This document shows, one piece after another, positions 1 through 7,766 of a DNA stretch of 64,000 nucleotides. The notes under the pieces were generated by a model, which did no database searches, had not been told where the DNA came from, and saw only the letters and a list, made by a program, of their open reading frames with translations. Source of the stretch: Mongoliimonas terrestris (GTDB lineage Bacteria > Pseudomonadota > Alphaproteobacteria > Rhizobiales > Pleomorphomonadaceae); contig NZ_MSIG01000004.1 of the NCBI RefSeq assembly GCF_001927285.1, positions 1 through 64,000 of the forward strand, in the 5' to 3' direction. The position numbers and the translations under genes are program-made. Position 1 is the first letter of the stretch; each line of letters starts with the position of its first letter.

Positions 1-391
1 CCGAACGCGAGGTGCCAGGGAGAGAGCATTTGCGTGTTTCCTTGTCTGGAGAGGGTGGAGGGTTGAAGCGTGGTGTCTGTCTTTGGGTCCTGTCCGGCGG
101 CTTCGGTGTTTCCCGTCCGCCGATGAACACATCCTGCCCGGCGCGGCCCTCGCCGACTGTGCGCAGGGTCACACAGGCCGGCCGTCGTGGTTTGAGGGCC
201 GTCGCGCCGGTTTGGAGGGGGATGGAGAAGGCGCCTTCATGCGCGCCACGGTGGCGCCGTGCGCTCCGCCGTTTTCCCAGGCATGGCTTGAAATTGCGCA
301 ATCCATGCGCGCACTGCACAACGGTTCTGCAGAAACTGCTCTTCTTTAAGGCAGCGAGGGTCGCTATTTGAATTGCACCAACCGGTCAAAA
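1..391. other. gene-free leader at window edge
   Basis: No convincing coding region is seen here on either strand. The open frames present are arginine- and alanine-rich translations typical of GC-rich non-coding DNA. The stretch probably holds the promoter and 5' leader of the DUF1127 gene that follows; no clear -35/-10 pair could be assigned. A small palindrome TTGCGCAA lies near position 294. Confidence 0.4.
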
Positions 392-556
392 ATGTCGGTG
401 AACCCTATGTTCCGCACCATCGCCCGTCGCATTCACGCCTATCGGACCTATCGCAAGGTCTACGACAAGCTCGCCGTTCTCAGCCCCCGCGAACTCGACG
501 ACATCGGCCTGCGCCCGATGGACATCGAAGCCGTGGCCCGCGGTCGCGCGATCTGA
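392..556 (+). CDS. DUF1127 domain-containing small protein
   Basis: A 54-residue basic protein of the DUF1127 (YjiS-like) family. The hallmark is the C-terminal half, with the run LSPRELDDIGL followed by DIEAVARGRAI; the family pattern is a short basic helix, then L(S/D)xxxLxDIGI, then an acidic-basic tail. Family members in alphaproteobacteria are often induced by stress or phosphate limitation, and some affect RNA or phosphate metabolism, but no function can be assigned from sequence alone. The ATG at 392 was chosen; an ATG at 407 would give 49 residues, closer to the usual 45-50. Neither has a strong Shine-Dalgarno. A terminator follows 50 bases downstream, so the gene is probably monocistronic. 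Confidence 0.85.
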   Translation: MSVNPMFRTIARRIHAYRTYRKVYDKLAVLSPRELDDIGLRPMDIEAVARGRAI

Positions 557-608
557 CTTGCCTCTCGCCTAGCCGGCGGCACGACTTGCCGCCGTCCTGC
601 ACATGCCC

Positions 609-634
609 AAAGCCCCGCCCGTGCGGGGCTTTTT
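609..634 (+). terminator. rho-independent terminator after DUF1127 gene
   Basis: The inverted repeat AAGCCCCGC / GCGGGGCTT, with a short CCGT loop, is followed by a T-run. It sits 50 bases after the DUF1127 stop and would also help insulate the convergent HNH gene. Confidence 0.85.
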
Positions 635-689
635 GCTGTCCGCCGGCTGGCACGGCAGGGCGCGGCGTTCTGACGTCGATGGGCGGGCG

Positions 690-1388
690 TCACTCCAGGC
701 GGGCGCCGGTGCTGCGGGCGCCGGCTTCGCGGGCGCACTTCTCCACATGGGCGGCCCGGTTGATCACCTGAAGATTGGGCGTGCCCCAGTGGGCGAGGAG
801 ATCCGGCCAGGGCAGGTCGCGGCGGCTGCGCCAGACCTCGTAGAGCGGCACCGCATGGTCCACCTCGGCGGTCTTCAGTAGGCGCTTGCCGGTCGCCGCG
901 CAGCGGTGACCCTGCCGCCGCTTCAGCGCCATCGCGTGGTCGCTCGGGGCGCACCAGAACTTCCAGGCGGTCACGCAGGCCGCGTGCCATGTGGCATTCC
1001 GGTTGGGCGCGCCGTCGCCCCAAAGGTCGGCGTGCCAGCCCCAGCGGTAGACCGGCTGGCCGCACACCACGCAATGGCCCTTGTCGAGGGCGTGCGCGGC
1101 CTCCCGGAAAGGCGCCGGCGGCAATCGGAAGCTGGACGGCAGTCCGGGGTCGCCGATCCGCCACTGCCAGCCGGGCGGCGTGCCGGACCGGGCCGCCAGG
1201 GCGCGGGCCAGGAGATCCGCCCGCAGCGGGTGGCGGCGCCAGTAGCTTTCCAGGATGGCGCGCGGCGTCGGCGGGATCAGCGGCTGGCGCAAGCCGTGGG
1301 CAAGAACGCCCGGCGGCAGCGGGCGTGTAAGGCTCTTTGCCAGGCGGGCCTGTGCCGCCGCATTCCGTCTGGCTCGAAAATCCGACAC
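690..1388 (-). CDS. HNH endonuclease-like zinc protein
   Basis: About 232 residues. The C-terminal two thirds carry an HNH-type pattern: a CVVCGQP knuckle, then WHAAC, then CAATGKRL leading into EVDHAVPLYEVW, and finally NLQVINRAAHVEKCAREA. The AEVDH and NLQxxxxxxHxxK elements match the beta-beta-alpha-metal fold, and the four cysteines could form a zinc knuckle. No ATG lies at a sensible place, so the GTG at 1388, preceded by GGGAG, is preferred; the frame stays open to 1565 but the extra residues look like noise. The target is unknown: HNH proteins occur in restriction, recombination and repair, and no partner methylase or phage gene is adjacent. It converges on the DUF1127 gene. Confidence 0.7.
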   Translation of the reverse strand: MSDFRARRNAAAQARLAKSLTRPLPPGVLAHGLRQPLIPPTPRAILESYWRRHPLRADLLARALAARSGTPPGWQWRIGDPGLPSSFRLPPAPFREAAHALDKGHCVVCGQPVYRWGWHADLWGDGAPNRNATWHAACVTAWKFWCAPSDHAMALKRRQGHRCAATGKRLLKTAEVDHAVPLYEVWRSRRDLPWPDLLAHWGTPNLQVINRAAHVEKCAREAGARSTGARLE

Positions 1389-1738
1389 ACCCGCTCCCGC
1401 CCCGATTCGCGACCCGGATGGTGACGCCCGAAACGGCCGTTCGCAAGCGGCGGCGCCCGTCCGCCCGGCACGCGCGGCGGGGGAAATCCTCCCGTCATCA
1501 TGGATGATTTGTAACTGGTTCTCGGCCGGAACCGGCGGCATTCTCGCCCTTGCCAACCAGACCAATACGCGCTGTCGCCTGGAGATCCCTAGCTCCGGCG
1601 GCGGCCTTTCAGGCCCCCGATTTCCCTCGATCGCGGGGCCTTCTGGCGGCGGACCGATCCCTCACGGTTCGTGGCTCCCAGGACCAGACCCTGCCAGTTC
1701 AGCCCACTCGGTTCCAGCCGGGTGGGCGACTGCCGTTT
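1389..1738. other. gap between HNH and acetyltransferase genes
   Basis: About 350 bases without a supported gene. It contains the probable promoter of the minus-strand HNH gene and the downstream region of the GNAT gene. The frame of the HNH gene stays open up to 1565 but its composition there is non-coding in character. Confidence 0.4.
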
Positions 1739-2368
1739 TCAGGCCGGCGACACGGTCCGGCGGACGCTCTCCTCCACCCGGTCGGTGGCGAGCGACACCA
1801 TGGTGTCGGACATGTCCGCCATCGTCTCCCGGAAGAAGGAGAGGGCGGTCGGGGCCGGGACGGCGATCTCCGCCTCCAGAACGTCGAAGGCGATCGAGAG
1901 CCGGGCGGCCGTGCGGGCCGCCAGCTTGCGCATGGCCCAATTGTCGCGAAGCGAGATGATCATCAGGCTTCGGCATCGCCGGTTGGCGGCCGAGCGCAGC
2001 ACGGCGTTGAGGAGCCGTCCCGCGATGCCGCGCCGGCGGGCGGACGGCAGCACCACGAAGGCGGCCTCGGCCTTGCCGGTCGCCCGGTCCGTCGGCAGGA
2101 CCAGTTCGCCGACGCCGACCAGCGCATCGTCGAGAAACAGGCCGTAGACGACCGCCTCGCCGATCAGCATGGCGGCGTGGCGGCGCAGGAAGCCGTCGTT
2201 GACGGCGCCGTGGAACCGCGACTGGCGCGTCTCCGCGTCGAGGGAGAGAAAGAAGCCTTCCAGGAGCGCGGCGTCCCGGCTCTGCAGTTTGCGGAGGCGA
2301 CCGGCGAAGCGCAAACGGTCCGACATGTCCAACCTGACCTGACGTCCTGCGCCCTCCTCCCGGCGCAT
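1739..2368 (-). CDS. GNAT family N-acetyltransferase
   Basis: A 209-residue acyl-CoA-dependent acetyltransferase of the GNAT fold. The acetyl-CoA binding motif A is visible as AAFVVLPSARRRGIAGRLL, with the R-x-x-G-x-A pyrophosphate loop, preceded by a strand with VGVGELVL and followed by SLMIISLRDNWAMRKLA, typical of motif B. The substrate cannot be read from sequence. The start at 2368 is chosen because GGGAGGA sits just upstream; an internal ATG at 2326 would give 195 residues with a weaker site. It is transcribed away from modB, and the 285-base gap between them probably holds both promoters. Confidence 0.85.
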   Translation of the reverse strand: MRREEGAGRQVRLDMSDRLRFAGRLRKLQSRDAALLEGFFLSLDAETRQSRFHGAVNDGFLRRHAAMLIGEAVVYGLFLDDALVGVGELVLPTDRATGKAEAAFVVLPSARRRGIAGRLLNAVLRSAANRRCRSLMIISLRDNWAMRKLAARTAARLSIAFDVLEAEIAVPAPTALSFFRETMADMSDTMVSLATDRVEESVRRTVSPA

Positions 2369-2653
2369 GAGTCCTCCCGTGTGCTTGCCTGCCTGAAAAC
2401 ACGCCTTGCGTCCAGCGTGATATTGCATTGCAGCATTGCGCGGCGCGACGAGCCGGATCCGCAAACCTCCGAGCTCGCCGGCAGTCCCGCCGGTGTATAC
2501 GATGGGGAAGAACGCTGCTCTTTGGCGGTGGGCCGGCGGCGGCGGCGCGATGCGGCTTGCCTCGAACGCGGCCGTGGGCAAGTCTGCCGATCGGTCATGT
2601 CCGGTCCCATCGGGCTCGGATCCGGCGGGTCGAGAGGGGAGAACGGGGCGCGC

Positions 2654-3352
2654 ATGCTGGATCTGTCCGACGACGCCTGGACCGCCATCGCGCTCTCCGT
2701 TCGGATCGCCGGCATCGCCACCCTGGCCAGCCTGCCCTTCGGCATCGCGGTGGCGCTCCTCCTCGCCAGGGGCCGCTTTCCCGGCAAGATGCTCGTCGAC
2801 GGCATCGTCCACCTGCCGCTCGTGCTGCCGCCGGTGGTGACCGGCTATGTCCTTCTCCTCCTCTTCGGTCGTCGTGGTCCGCTCGGGTCCTTCCTGGCCG
2901 ATCATTTCGGCATCGTCCTCTCCTTCCGCTGGACCGGCGCGGCGCTCGCCGGCGCCGTCATGAGCTTCCCGCTGATGGTGCGGGCGATCCGCCTCTCCCT
3001 GGAGGCGGTCGATCCGCGGCTGGAGGCGGCGGCCGGCACCCTCGGCGCCGGGCGGATCGCCACCTTCTTCCTCGTCACCCTGCCGCTCGCCCTGCCGGGC
3101 GTGCTTGTCGGATCCGTGCTGGCCTTTGCCAAGGCGCTCGGCGAGTTCGGCGCCACCATCACCTTCGTGTCCAATATTCCGGGCGAGACGCGCACCATCG
3201 CGGCCGCCATCTACACGGCCACGCAGACGCCCGACGGAGACGCGGAGGCGCTTCGCCTCACGGTCGTCGCCGTCGTCATCGCGCTCTCCGCCCTTGTCGT
3301 CTCCGAATTCCTGCAGCGGCGGGCGACCGCGCGCGTCCGGGCGACCGCATGA
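2654..3352 (+). CDS. modB: molybdate ABC transporter permease ModB
   Basis: A 232-residue inner-membrane permease with about five hydrophobic segments. The cytoplasmic EAA loop is visible as EAAAGTLGAGRIATFFLVTLPLALPG, and the C-terminal GEFGATITFVSNIPGETRT segment is characteristic of ModB/CysT/CysW permeases, with ModB closest. It forms the channel for molybdate import driven by ModC. The frame is open far upstream, but the ATG at 2654 begins the conserved protein and is preceded by a GGGGAG-type site. The stop overlaps the modC start (ATGA). Unusually, no modA binding-protein gene lies upstream or downstream in this window. Confidence 0.93.
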   Translation: MLDLSDDAWTAIALSVRIAGIATLASLPFGIAVALLLARGRFPGKMLVDGIVHLPLVLPPVVTGYVLLLLFGRRGPLGSFLADHFGIVLSFRWTGAALAGAVMSFPLMVRAIRLSLEAVDPRLEAAAGTLGAGRIATFFLVTLPLALPGVLVGSVLAFAKALGEFGATITFVSNIPGETRTIAAAIYTATQTPDGDAEALRLTVVAVVIALSALVVSEFLQRRATARVRATA

Positions 3353-4476
3353 TCGAGGTCGACGTCAGCCATCGCCAGGGCGGCTTCCATCTTGAGGCCG
3401 CCTTCAAGGGCGGCGACGGCATCACCGCCCTGTTCGGGCCGTCGGGCTCGGGCAAGTCCACCCTCATCGCCCTCATCGCCGGCCTCAGACGGCCGGAACG
3501 GGGCCGGATCGTCGCCGGCGACCGGGTCCTCCTCGACACGGAAGCGCGCGTGTTCGTCCGCCGCAACCGGCGCCGCATCGGCCTCGTCTTCCAGGACGCG
3601 CTGCTCTTCCCGCACCTCACCGTGCGCCAGAATCTCCTGTTCGGCCGCCTGTTCACCCCGCGCGCCGAGCGCCGCATCCGCCTGGACCCGGTGGTGGAGA
3701 CCCTCGGCATCGGCGCGCTCCTGGACCGCCGGCCCGCGACCCTGTCCGGCGGCGAGCGCCAGCGGGTGGCGTTCGGGCGGGCCCTCCTCGCCAGCCCGCG
3801 CCTCCTCCTGATGGACGAGCCGCTCGCCGCCCTCGACCAGGCCCGCAAGGCGGAGGTGCTGCCGCTGATCGAGCGGCTGCGCGACGAGTTCCGCATCCCC
3901 ATCCTCTACGTCAGCCACGCGGTGGAGGAGGTGGCGCGCCTCGCCGCCACGGTGGTGATGCTGGAGGCCGGCAAGGTCACCGCCGTCGGGGCGCCGGCGG
4001 ACGTGCTCCGCCCGGTCCGCCAGGTGGACGGCAACCGGTTCGCGGTCGCCTCGGTGCTCGCCGGCACGGTGGGTGCGTTCGACACCGCCTACGGGATGAC
4101 GCCGGTCCACCACCCGGCGGGCACGATCTGGCTTTCCGGCCCGCTTGGCGAGGAAGGGCGCGAAACCCGGCTCGTGGTGCGCGGCACCGACGTGGCGCTC
4201 GCCACCAGCCTGCCGCGCAACGTGACCATCCGCACGGCGCTATCCGGCACGGTGCTCCGGGTCCTGCGCGATGACGGCCCGCTCGCCAGTGTCGACGTGG
4301 CGCTCTCCGGCGGCGGCGTCCTGACGGCGGTCGCCACCCGCATGGGTCTCGACGACCTCGGCCTCGACACCGGAGACCGGGTCTGGGCTCTCATCAAGAG
4401 CGTGGCCGTGGACGAGCGCACCGCCGCCCGCGGCGGGATGGACGGCGAGGGACCGCGCGGGCCGCGCCGGGTCTGA
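3349..4476 (+). CDS. modC: molybdate ABC transporter ATP-binding protein ModC
   Basis: A 375-residue ATPase. Walker A is GPSGSGKST near residue 30, the signature LSGGERQR near 130, Walker B LLLMDEPLAALD just after, and the H-loop in VSHAVEEVARL. The C-terminal 80 residues form a TOBE/Mop-like domain (from about LSGTVLRVLRDDG), which in ModC binds oxyanion and regulates transport. The length fits the family (about 350-375). The ATGA overlap with modB shows translational coupling. Imported molybdate would serve molybdopterin enzymes. Confidence 0.94.
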   Translation: MIEVDVSHRQGGFHLEAAFKGGDGITALFGPSGSGKSTLIALIAGLRRPERGRIVAGDRVLLDTEARVFVRRNRRRIGLVFQDALLFPHLTVRQNLLFGRLFTPRAERRIRLDPVVETLGIGALLDRRPATLSGGERQRVAFGRALLASPRLLLMDEPLAALDQARKAEVLPLIERLRDEFRIPILYVSHAVEEVARLAATVVMLEAGKVTAVGAPADVLRPVRQVDGNRFAVASVLAGTVGAFDTAYGMTPVHHPAGTIWLSGPLGEEGRETRLVVRGTDVALATSLPRNVTIRTALSGTVLRVLRDDGPLASVDVALSGGGVLTAVATRMGLDDLGLDTGDRVWALIKSVAVDERTAARGGMDGEGPRGPRRV

Positions 4477-4540
4477 GTGCGCCCCTCGTCTGAGGGGGCG
4501 CCTCGGACGCCTCCCTGGCGCCGGTCGCTTCAGAGCGTGA

Positions 4541-4984
4541 TCATGCGTCCGGATCGCCCGCCGGCTGCGGCGCCGGCCCGGCTTTCAGCTTCAGGCGGAA
4601 GGCTTCCATCCGCCGGGCCGCGGCTTCGGCCGCCTCCATCTCCAGGTCGCGATAGGCCGCCACCAGCGCCCGGCCGAACGGCGTCACCAGCGCGCCGCCG
4701 CCGTTCGCGCCGCCGACCGAGGTGGTCACCACCGGCTCGTCGAACATGGCGTTCAGCGCATCGAGGAGCAGCCAGGCCCGCCGGTAGGACATGCCCATGC
4801 GCCGTCCGGCCGCCGTGATCGAGCCGGTCTCGGCGACCGCCTCCACGAGGTCGATCTTGCCCGGCCCGATCCGTCCGCCGTTCTCAAACTCGACCCGCAA
4901 CCGCAGGCGCGGCGCGCGCGCGGCTTCGTCATCCGTGGAGGCAGGGTGCGTGTCGATGGGGGTGGCCGGTCTGCCGCGCGTCAT
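4541..4984 (-). CDS. short ModE-like winged-helix regulator
   Basis: 147 residues with a LysR/ModE-type winged helix-turn-helix at about 40-110: GKIDLVEAVAETGSITAAGRRMGMSYRRAWLLLDALN, then GGANGGGALVTPFGRALVAAYR. This is the pattern of the ModE N-terminal domain, which binds DNA in molybdate-bound ModE. The C-terminal Mop domains that sense molybdate in E. coli ModE are absent, so this is the short form common in alphaproteobacteria, and the signal must be sensed otherwise. The start at 4984 follows a GGAG site. It converges on modBC, which it may repress, and starts 13 bases after the GntR-type gene on the same strand, so the two may be co-transcribed. Confidence 0.82.
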   Translation of the reverse strand: MTRGRPATPIDTHPASTDDEAARAPRLRLRVEFENGGRIGPGKIDLVEAVAETGSITAAGRRMGMSYRRAWLLLDALNAMFDEPVVTTSVGGANGGGALVTPFGRALVAAYRDLEMEAAEAAARRMEAFRLKLKAGPAPQPAGDPDA

Positions 4985-4997
4985 GGGTCTTGCTCCG

Positions 4998-5804
4998 TCA
5001 GGTCCGCATCCGAACCCGATAGCTGTAGAGGTCGCCGCGAAAGAGGCCCACCGCATATTCGAGCATCTGGTCATCCGCCGAATAGCTGCGGCGTTTGAGG
5101 AGCAGGCAGGGCACGGGCGCCTCGAACTCCAGCATGGCCGACGCCTCGGCGTCCGGCATTGTGGCCTCCACGGTCTGCTCGGCCCAGGTCAGCGCGATGC
5201 CGCAGCGCTCGCGGAGCTGCGCGTACATGGAGCCGCTCGGGTCGGCACCACGAAGGCCCGGCGCGACGGTGAGATTGTACCAGGCGTTCTCGAACGACAT
5301 GGGGATGCCGTCGCCGTAGCGCACCCGCACCAGGTGCAGCAGCGGCGCCGTCGAGCGCAGGCCGAACAGCGGCGCGATGGCCTCGTTGCAGCCGATCTCG
5401 CAGCGGATCACCCGCGCGGACGGCTCGCGGCCGATCTCCCGCATCTCCTCGGTGAAGCTCTTCAGCCGGTCCATGCCGCTCTGCAGCCGCTGGTCCGGCC
5501 CCTGGACGGTGGAGCCATGCCGGCCGTTGGCGCCGAGCAGGTTGCGCCGGCGCAGCGACTGGTAGCACCGCTGCACGGTGGCGCGGCTGAGGCCGAGGTG
5601 CTGCGCCAGCTGGCGCTCCGCCGGCAACGTCAATCCGGGCGCCAGGCTGCCGTCGGCGATCAGCGAGGCGATCTGCCGCTCCAGCTGCTGGTAGATCGGC
5701 AGGGCCGTGTCCTCGCGCAACCGGATCATCCGGTAAAGCGACGGCGGTTCCACGCTATAGTCCGCGGCATCCGGAGCTGGCCGGGCCGTGCCGGTCCCGT
5801 TCAT
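4998..5804 (-). CDS. GntR family regulator with UTRA domain
   Basis: 268 residues. The N-terminal winged helix begins PIYQQLERQIASLIADG and has the recognition region LPAERQLAQHLGLSRATVQRCYQSL. From about residue 100 a UTRA effector domain follows (PLLHLVRVRYGDGIPMSFENAWYN, ending LFRGDLYSYRVRM). UTRA proteins (HutC/FarR group) bind small ligands such as sugars or histidine intermediates. The ATG at 5804 is preferred; upstream in-frame sequence overlaps the divergent kinase. Divergence from a PfkB kinase suggests it controls that gene, and the repeat tract between them may hold its sites. The effector is unknown. Confidence 0.85.
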   Translation of the reverse strand: MNGTGTARPAPDAADYSVEPPSLYRMIRLREDTALPIYQQLERQIASLIADGSLAPGLTLPAERQLAQHLGLSRATVQRCYQSLRRRNLLGANGRHGSTVQGPDQRLQSGMDRLKSFTEEMREIGREPSARVIRCEIGCNEAIAPLFGLRSTAPLLHLVRVRYGDGIPMSFENAWYNLTVAPGLRGADPSGSMYAQLRERCGIALTWAEQTVEATMPDAEASAMLEFEAPVPCLLLKRRSYSADDQMLEYAVGLFRGDLYSYRVRMRT

Positions 5805-5832
5805 GATCCACCCGTCCGAGAGGGCGCCCGCA

Positions 5833-5937
5833 TCCACCGCCCGCGTGCCCATCACACGCTCGTCCACAATAGCCGTCTCCACCCCACTCCTGTCCACCCC
5901 GCCTTGTGGTTCCCCGCCCGTGTCCACCGACCCCGTG
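5833..5937. repeat. degenerate 15-bp tandem repeat in divergent region
   Basis: Seven consecutive 15-base units start at 5833, 5848, 5863, 5878, 5893, 5908 and 5923. TCCAC appears exactly in register at 5833, 5863, 5878, 5893 and 5923; units 5848 and 5908 are diverged. The units tend to end in a GTG- or CTG-like triplet. The tract lies between the start of the GntR/UTRA gene and the conserved start of the PfkB kinase. Read in the kinase frame it encodes a five-residue Ser-Thr-x-x-x pattern. Confidence 0.65.
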
Positions 5938-6900
5938 CCCGCGTCATCCCCTGCCGACGGCCCGCCGCCGTCGCTCTTCGTGCTGGCGAGCTTCGTCGCG
6001 GCGAGCGTCGCCAAGGTCGCCCGGCTGCCGCTCGTCGGCGAATCGATGGCCGCGGAGGCCTTCTCGCTGGAAGCCGGCGGAAAGGGCTTCAACCTTGCCG
6101 TGGCGGCGCGCCGGCTCGGCGCCGCGGTCGACGGCGTGATGGCCGTCGGGACCGACCTCTACGCCGTGCTCGCCGCCGAAGCCCTGGCGGCGGAAGGCCT
6201 GCCCGCGTCCATGCGGGTCGTCTACCCGACCGCGACGGGCGCCGGCATCGGCTTCGTGGCTCCCGGCGGGCGGGACTTCCTGGCCGTCTATCCGGGGGCG
6301 AATGCCTGCCTTTCCGCCGCCGACGTGGACCGCGCCGCCGCGCGCCTGCGGGCCGCCGACATGACCCTCGCGCAGTTCGAGCTGCCCGACGCGCCGGTGG
6401 CGCACGCGTTCGCCCTCGCCCGGGCGGCGGGCCGGCGCACCCTTCTCAACCCGTCCCCCTTCCGGCCGATCGCGCCGGCCATCCTCGCCCACACGTCCAT
6501 CCTGGTGGTCAACGCGGTGGAACTCACCCAGCTGGCGGACCATCTCGCTGTTCCGGCGCACGCGGGCGCGGAAGGCCTCGCCACGGCCGTCGCCGCGCGG
6601 CTGTTCGGCACCGGCCCGGAGATCCTGGTGGTCACCCTCGGAGATCGCGGCGCGCTTCTCCTGACACCGGACGCGGCCATGCTCCGCCAGCCCGCCTTTC
6701 CGGTCGAGGCCGTCGACACCATCGGGGCAGGGGATGCCTTCACCGCCGGGTTCGCCGTTGCCCTTTCGCGGGGCCTGCCGCACACGGAGGCCCTCCGCCA
6801 CGGAGCGGCCTGCGGCGCCCACATCGTCCGGCGGTTCGGCATCCTGGACGGCCTGCCGCGACCGGCCGACCTTGCCGCTCTTCTCGCCGCGGCGTCCTGA
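5920..6900 (+). CDS. PfkB family carbohydrate kinase (ribokinase-like)
   Basis: A ribokinase-fold sugar or nucleoside kinase. The glycine motif EAGGKGFNLAVAARRLG lies near the N-terminus and the catalytic anion-hole signature DTIGAGDAFTAGFA near the C-terminus, with the catalytic aspartate in GAGD. Conserved core sequence begins at SLFVLASFVAASVAK. The start is uncertain: an in-frame GTG at 5788 and ATG at 5803 would add a Ser/Thr/Pro-rich tail encoded by the repeat tract and overlap the divergent regulator, so the GTG at 5920 is preferred (326 residues; family about 300-330). The phosphorylated sugar is not evident. Confidence 0.8.
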   Translation: MSTDPVPASSPADGPPPSLFVLASFVAASVAKVARLPLVGESMAAEAFSLEAGGKGFNLAVAARRLGAAVDGVMAVGTDLYAVLAAEALAAEGLPASMRVVYPTATGAGIGFVAPGGRDFLAVYPGANACLSAADVDRAAARLRAADMTLAQFELPDAPVAHAFALARAAGRRTLLNPSPFRPIAPAILAHTSILVVNAVELTQLADHLAVPAHAGAEGLATAVAARLFGTGPEILVVTLGDRGALLLTPDAAMLRQPAFPVEAVDTIGAGDAFTAGFAVALSRGLPHTEALRHGAACGAHIVRRFGILDGLPRPADLAALLAAAS

Positions 6901-7061
6901 ATCGGCGCCGACATGCAGGTCTCTGCGCCCTGGGCCCGAGGGGCGGAATTTTTGGACTGTTTTTGGTCGTTGTGCCGTCGGCAGCCTTTTGCTACTTTCA
7001 CCAGTGTCTCGTCAGGCCGGCCGTCGCCGATCACCGGCCGCTGTGCGAGGGAGGCAAGCCG

Positions 7062-7715
7062 ATGGTTGCAGGCACAGGCGCCATACCGGTCGACCCCTGG
7101 CTGGCCGACGGACATACGCCGTCGGGTGCCTTCGCTGCCAGCCTCGTTCTCGACCAGTTGGGGACCGGCATCGCGATCCTCGGCCGGCGCCTGGAGATCG
7201 AGTACGCCAATCGGGTCGCCTGCGATCTCCTCGACCGCGAAGGCGGAACGATTGGCCGGCTGAAGGACCGGCTGGTCGTCAAGGAGCCCGATCTTGCCCA
7301 GCACCTGCAATTGGCCGTCCGCCAGATCCAGGACGGCCTGCCGTGCCGCAGGCCCGCGGTCCTCGTCGCCGCCGCCGGTGCCGCACCGACGATTGCGCTC
7401 CGCCTGAAGGCGATCGAAACACCCGACCCACGGCCTTTCGCGGCGGACGGCGGGCGGCCACCGGTGATGCTCCTCATGCGCGCCGCCGACCGGGAACCGG
7501 ATCTCGACACCGTCCACGGCCTGTTCGGGCTGACCCGGGCGGAGACGCGTGTGGCGGGCGGCCTGATGCGCGGTCGCTCCATGGCGGAGATCGCCGGCGA
7601 CCTCGGCATCTCGATCAACACGGCGCGCACCCACGTGGCACGCATCTTCACCAAGACCGACACCCGCCAGCAAGGCGCGCTCGTGGCGCTCCTGAAGACC
7701 TTCGACATGCCCTGA
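7062..7715 (+). CDS. LuxR-type helix-turn-helix regulator with PAS-like sensor
   Basis: 217 residues. The C-terminal 60 residues are a LuxR/FixJ-type HTH (LTRAETRVAGGLMRGRSMAEIAGDLGIS, then TARTHVARIFTKTDTRQQGALVALL). The N-terminal part resembles a PAS fold (LGTGIAILGRRLEIEYANRVACDLL), which may sense a small molecule or redox state. It has no receiver domain, so it is not a classic response regulator. A strong GGGAGG site precedes the ATG. It lies 161 bases after the kinase gene, is probably transcribed separately, and has no adjacent partner that reveals its target. Confidence 0.82.
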   Translation: MVAGTGAIPVDPWLADGHTPSGAFAASLVLDQLGTGIAILGRRLEIEYANRVACDLLDREGGTIGRLKDRLVVKEPDLAQHLQLAVRQIQDGLPCRRPAVLVAAAGAAPTIALRLKAIETPDPRPFAADGGRPPVMLLMRAADREPDLDTVHGLFGLTRAETRVAGGLMRGRSMAEIAGDLGISINTARTHVARIFTKTDTRQQGALVALLKTFDMP

Positions 7716-7766
7716 GGCGTCGCAGTTGGTCGCTTTTCGGGGACGGCGTTTCCGCGACGGGCTTGT

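Noticed and set aside
1389..1565. Upstream extension of the HNH protein to 1565
   Set aside because: The additional residues are Ala/Arg/Gly-rich noise and the best ribosome site lies before the GTG at 1388.
2369..2653. Possible ModE-type operator upstream of modB (GTGTATACGATG-like sequence near 2493)
   Set aside because: The match to known molybdate boxes is weak and lacks clear symmetry, so it was not listed as a site.
5788..5919. N-terminal extension of the PfkB kinase from GTG 5788 or ATG 5803
   Set aside because: It overlaps the divergent regulator and consists of the repeat tract; conserved kinase sequence begins later. Kept as an alternative only.
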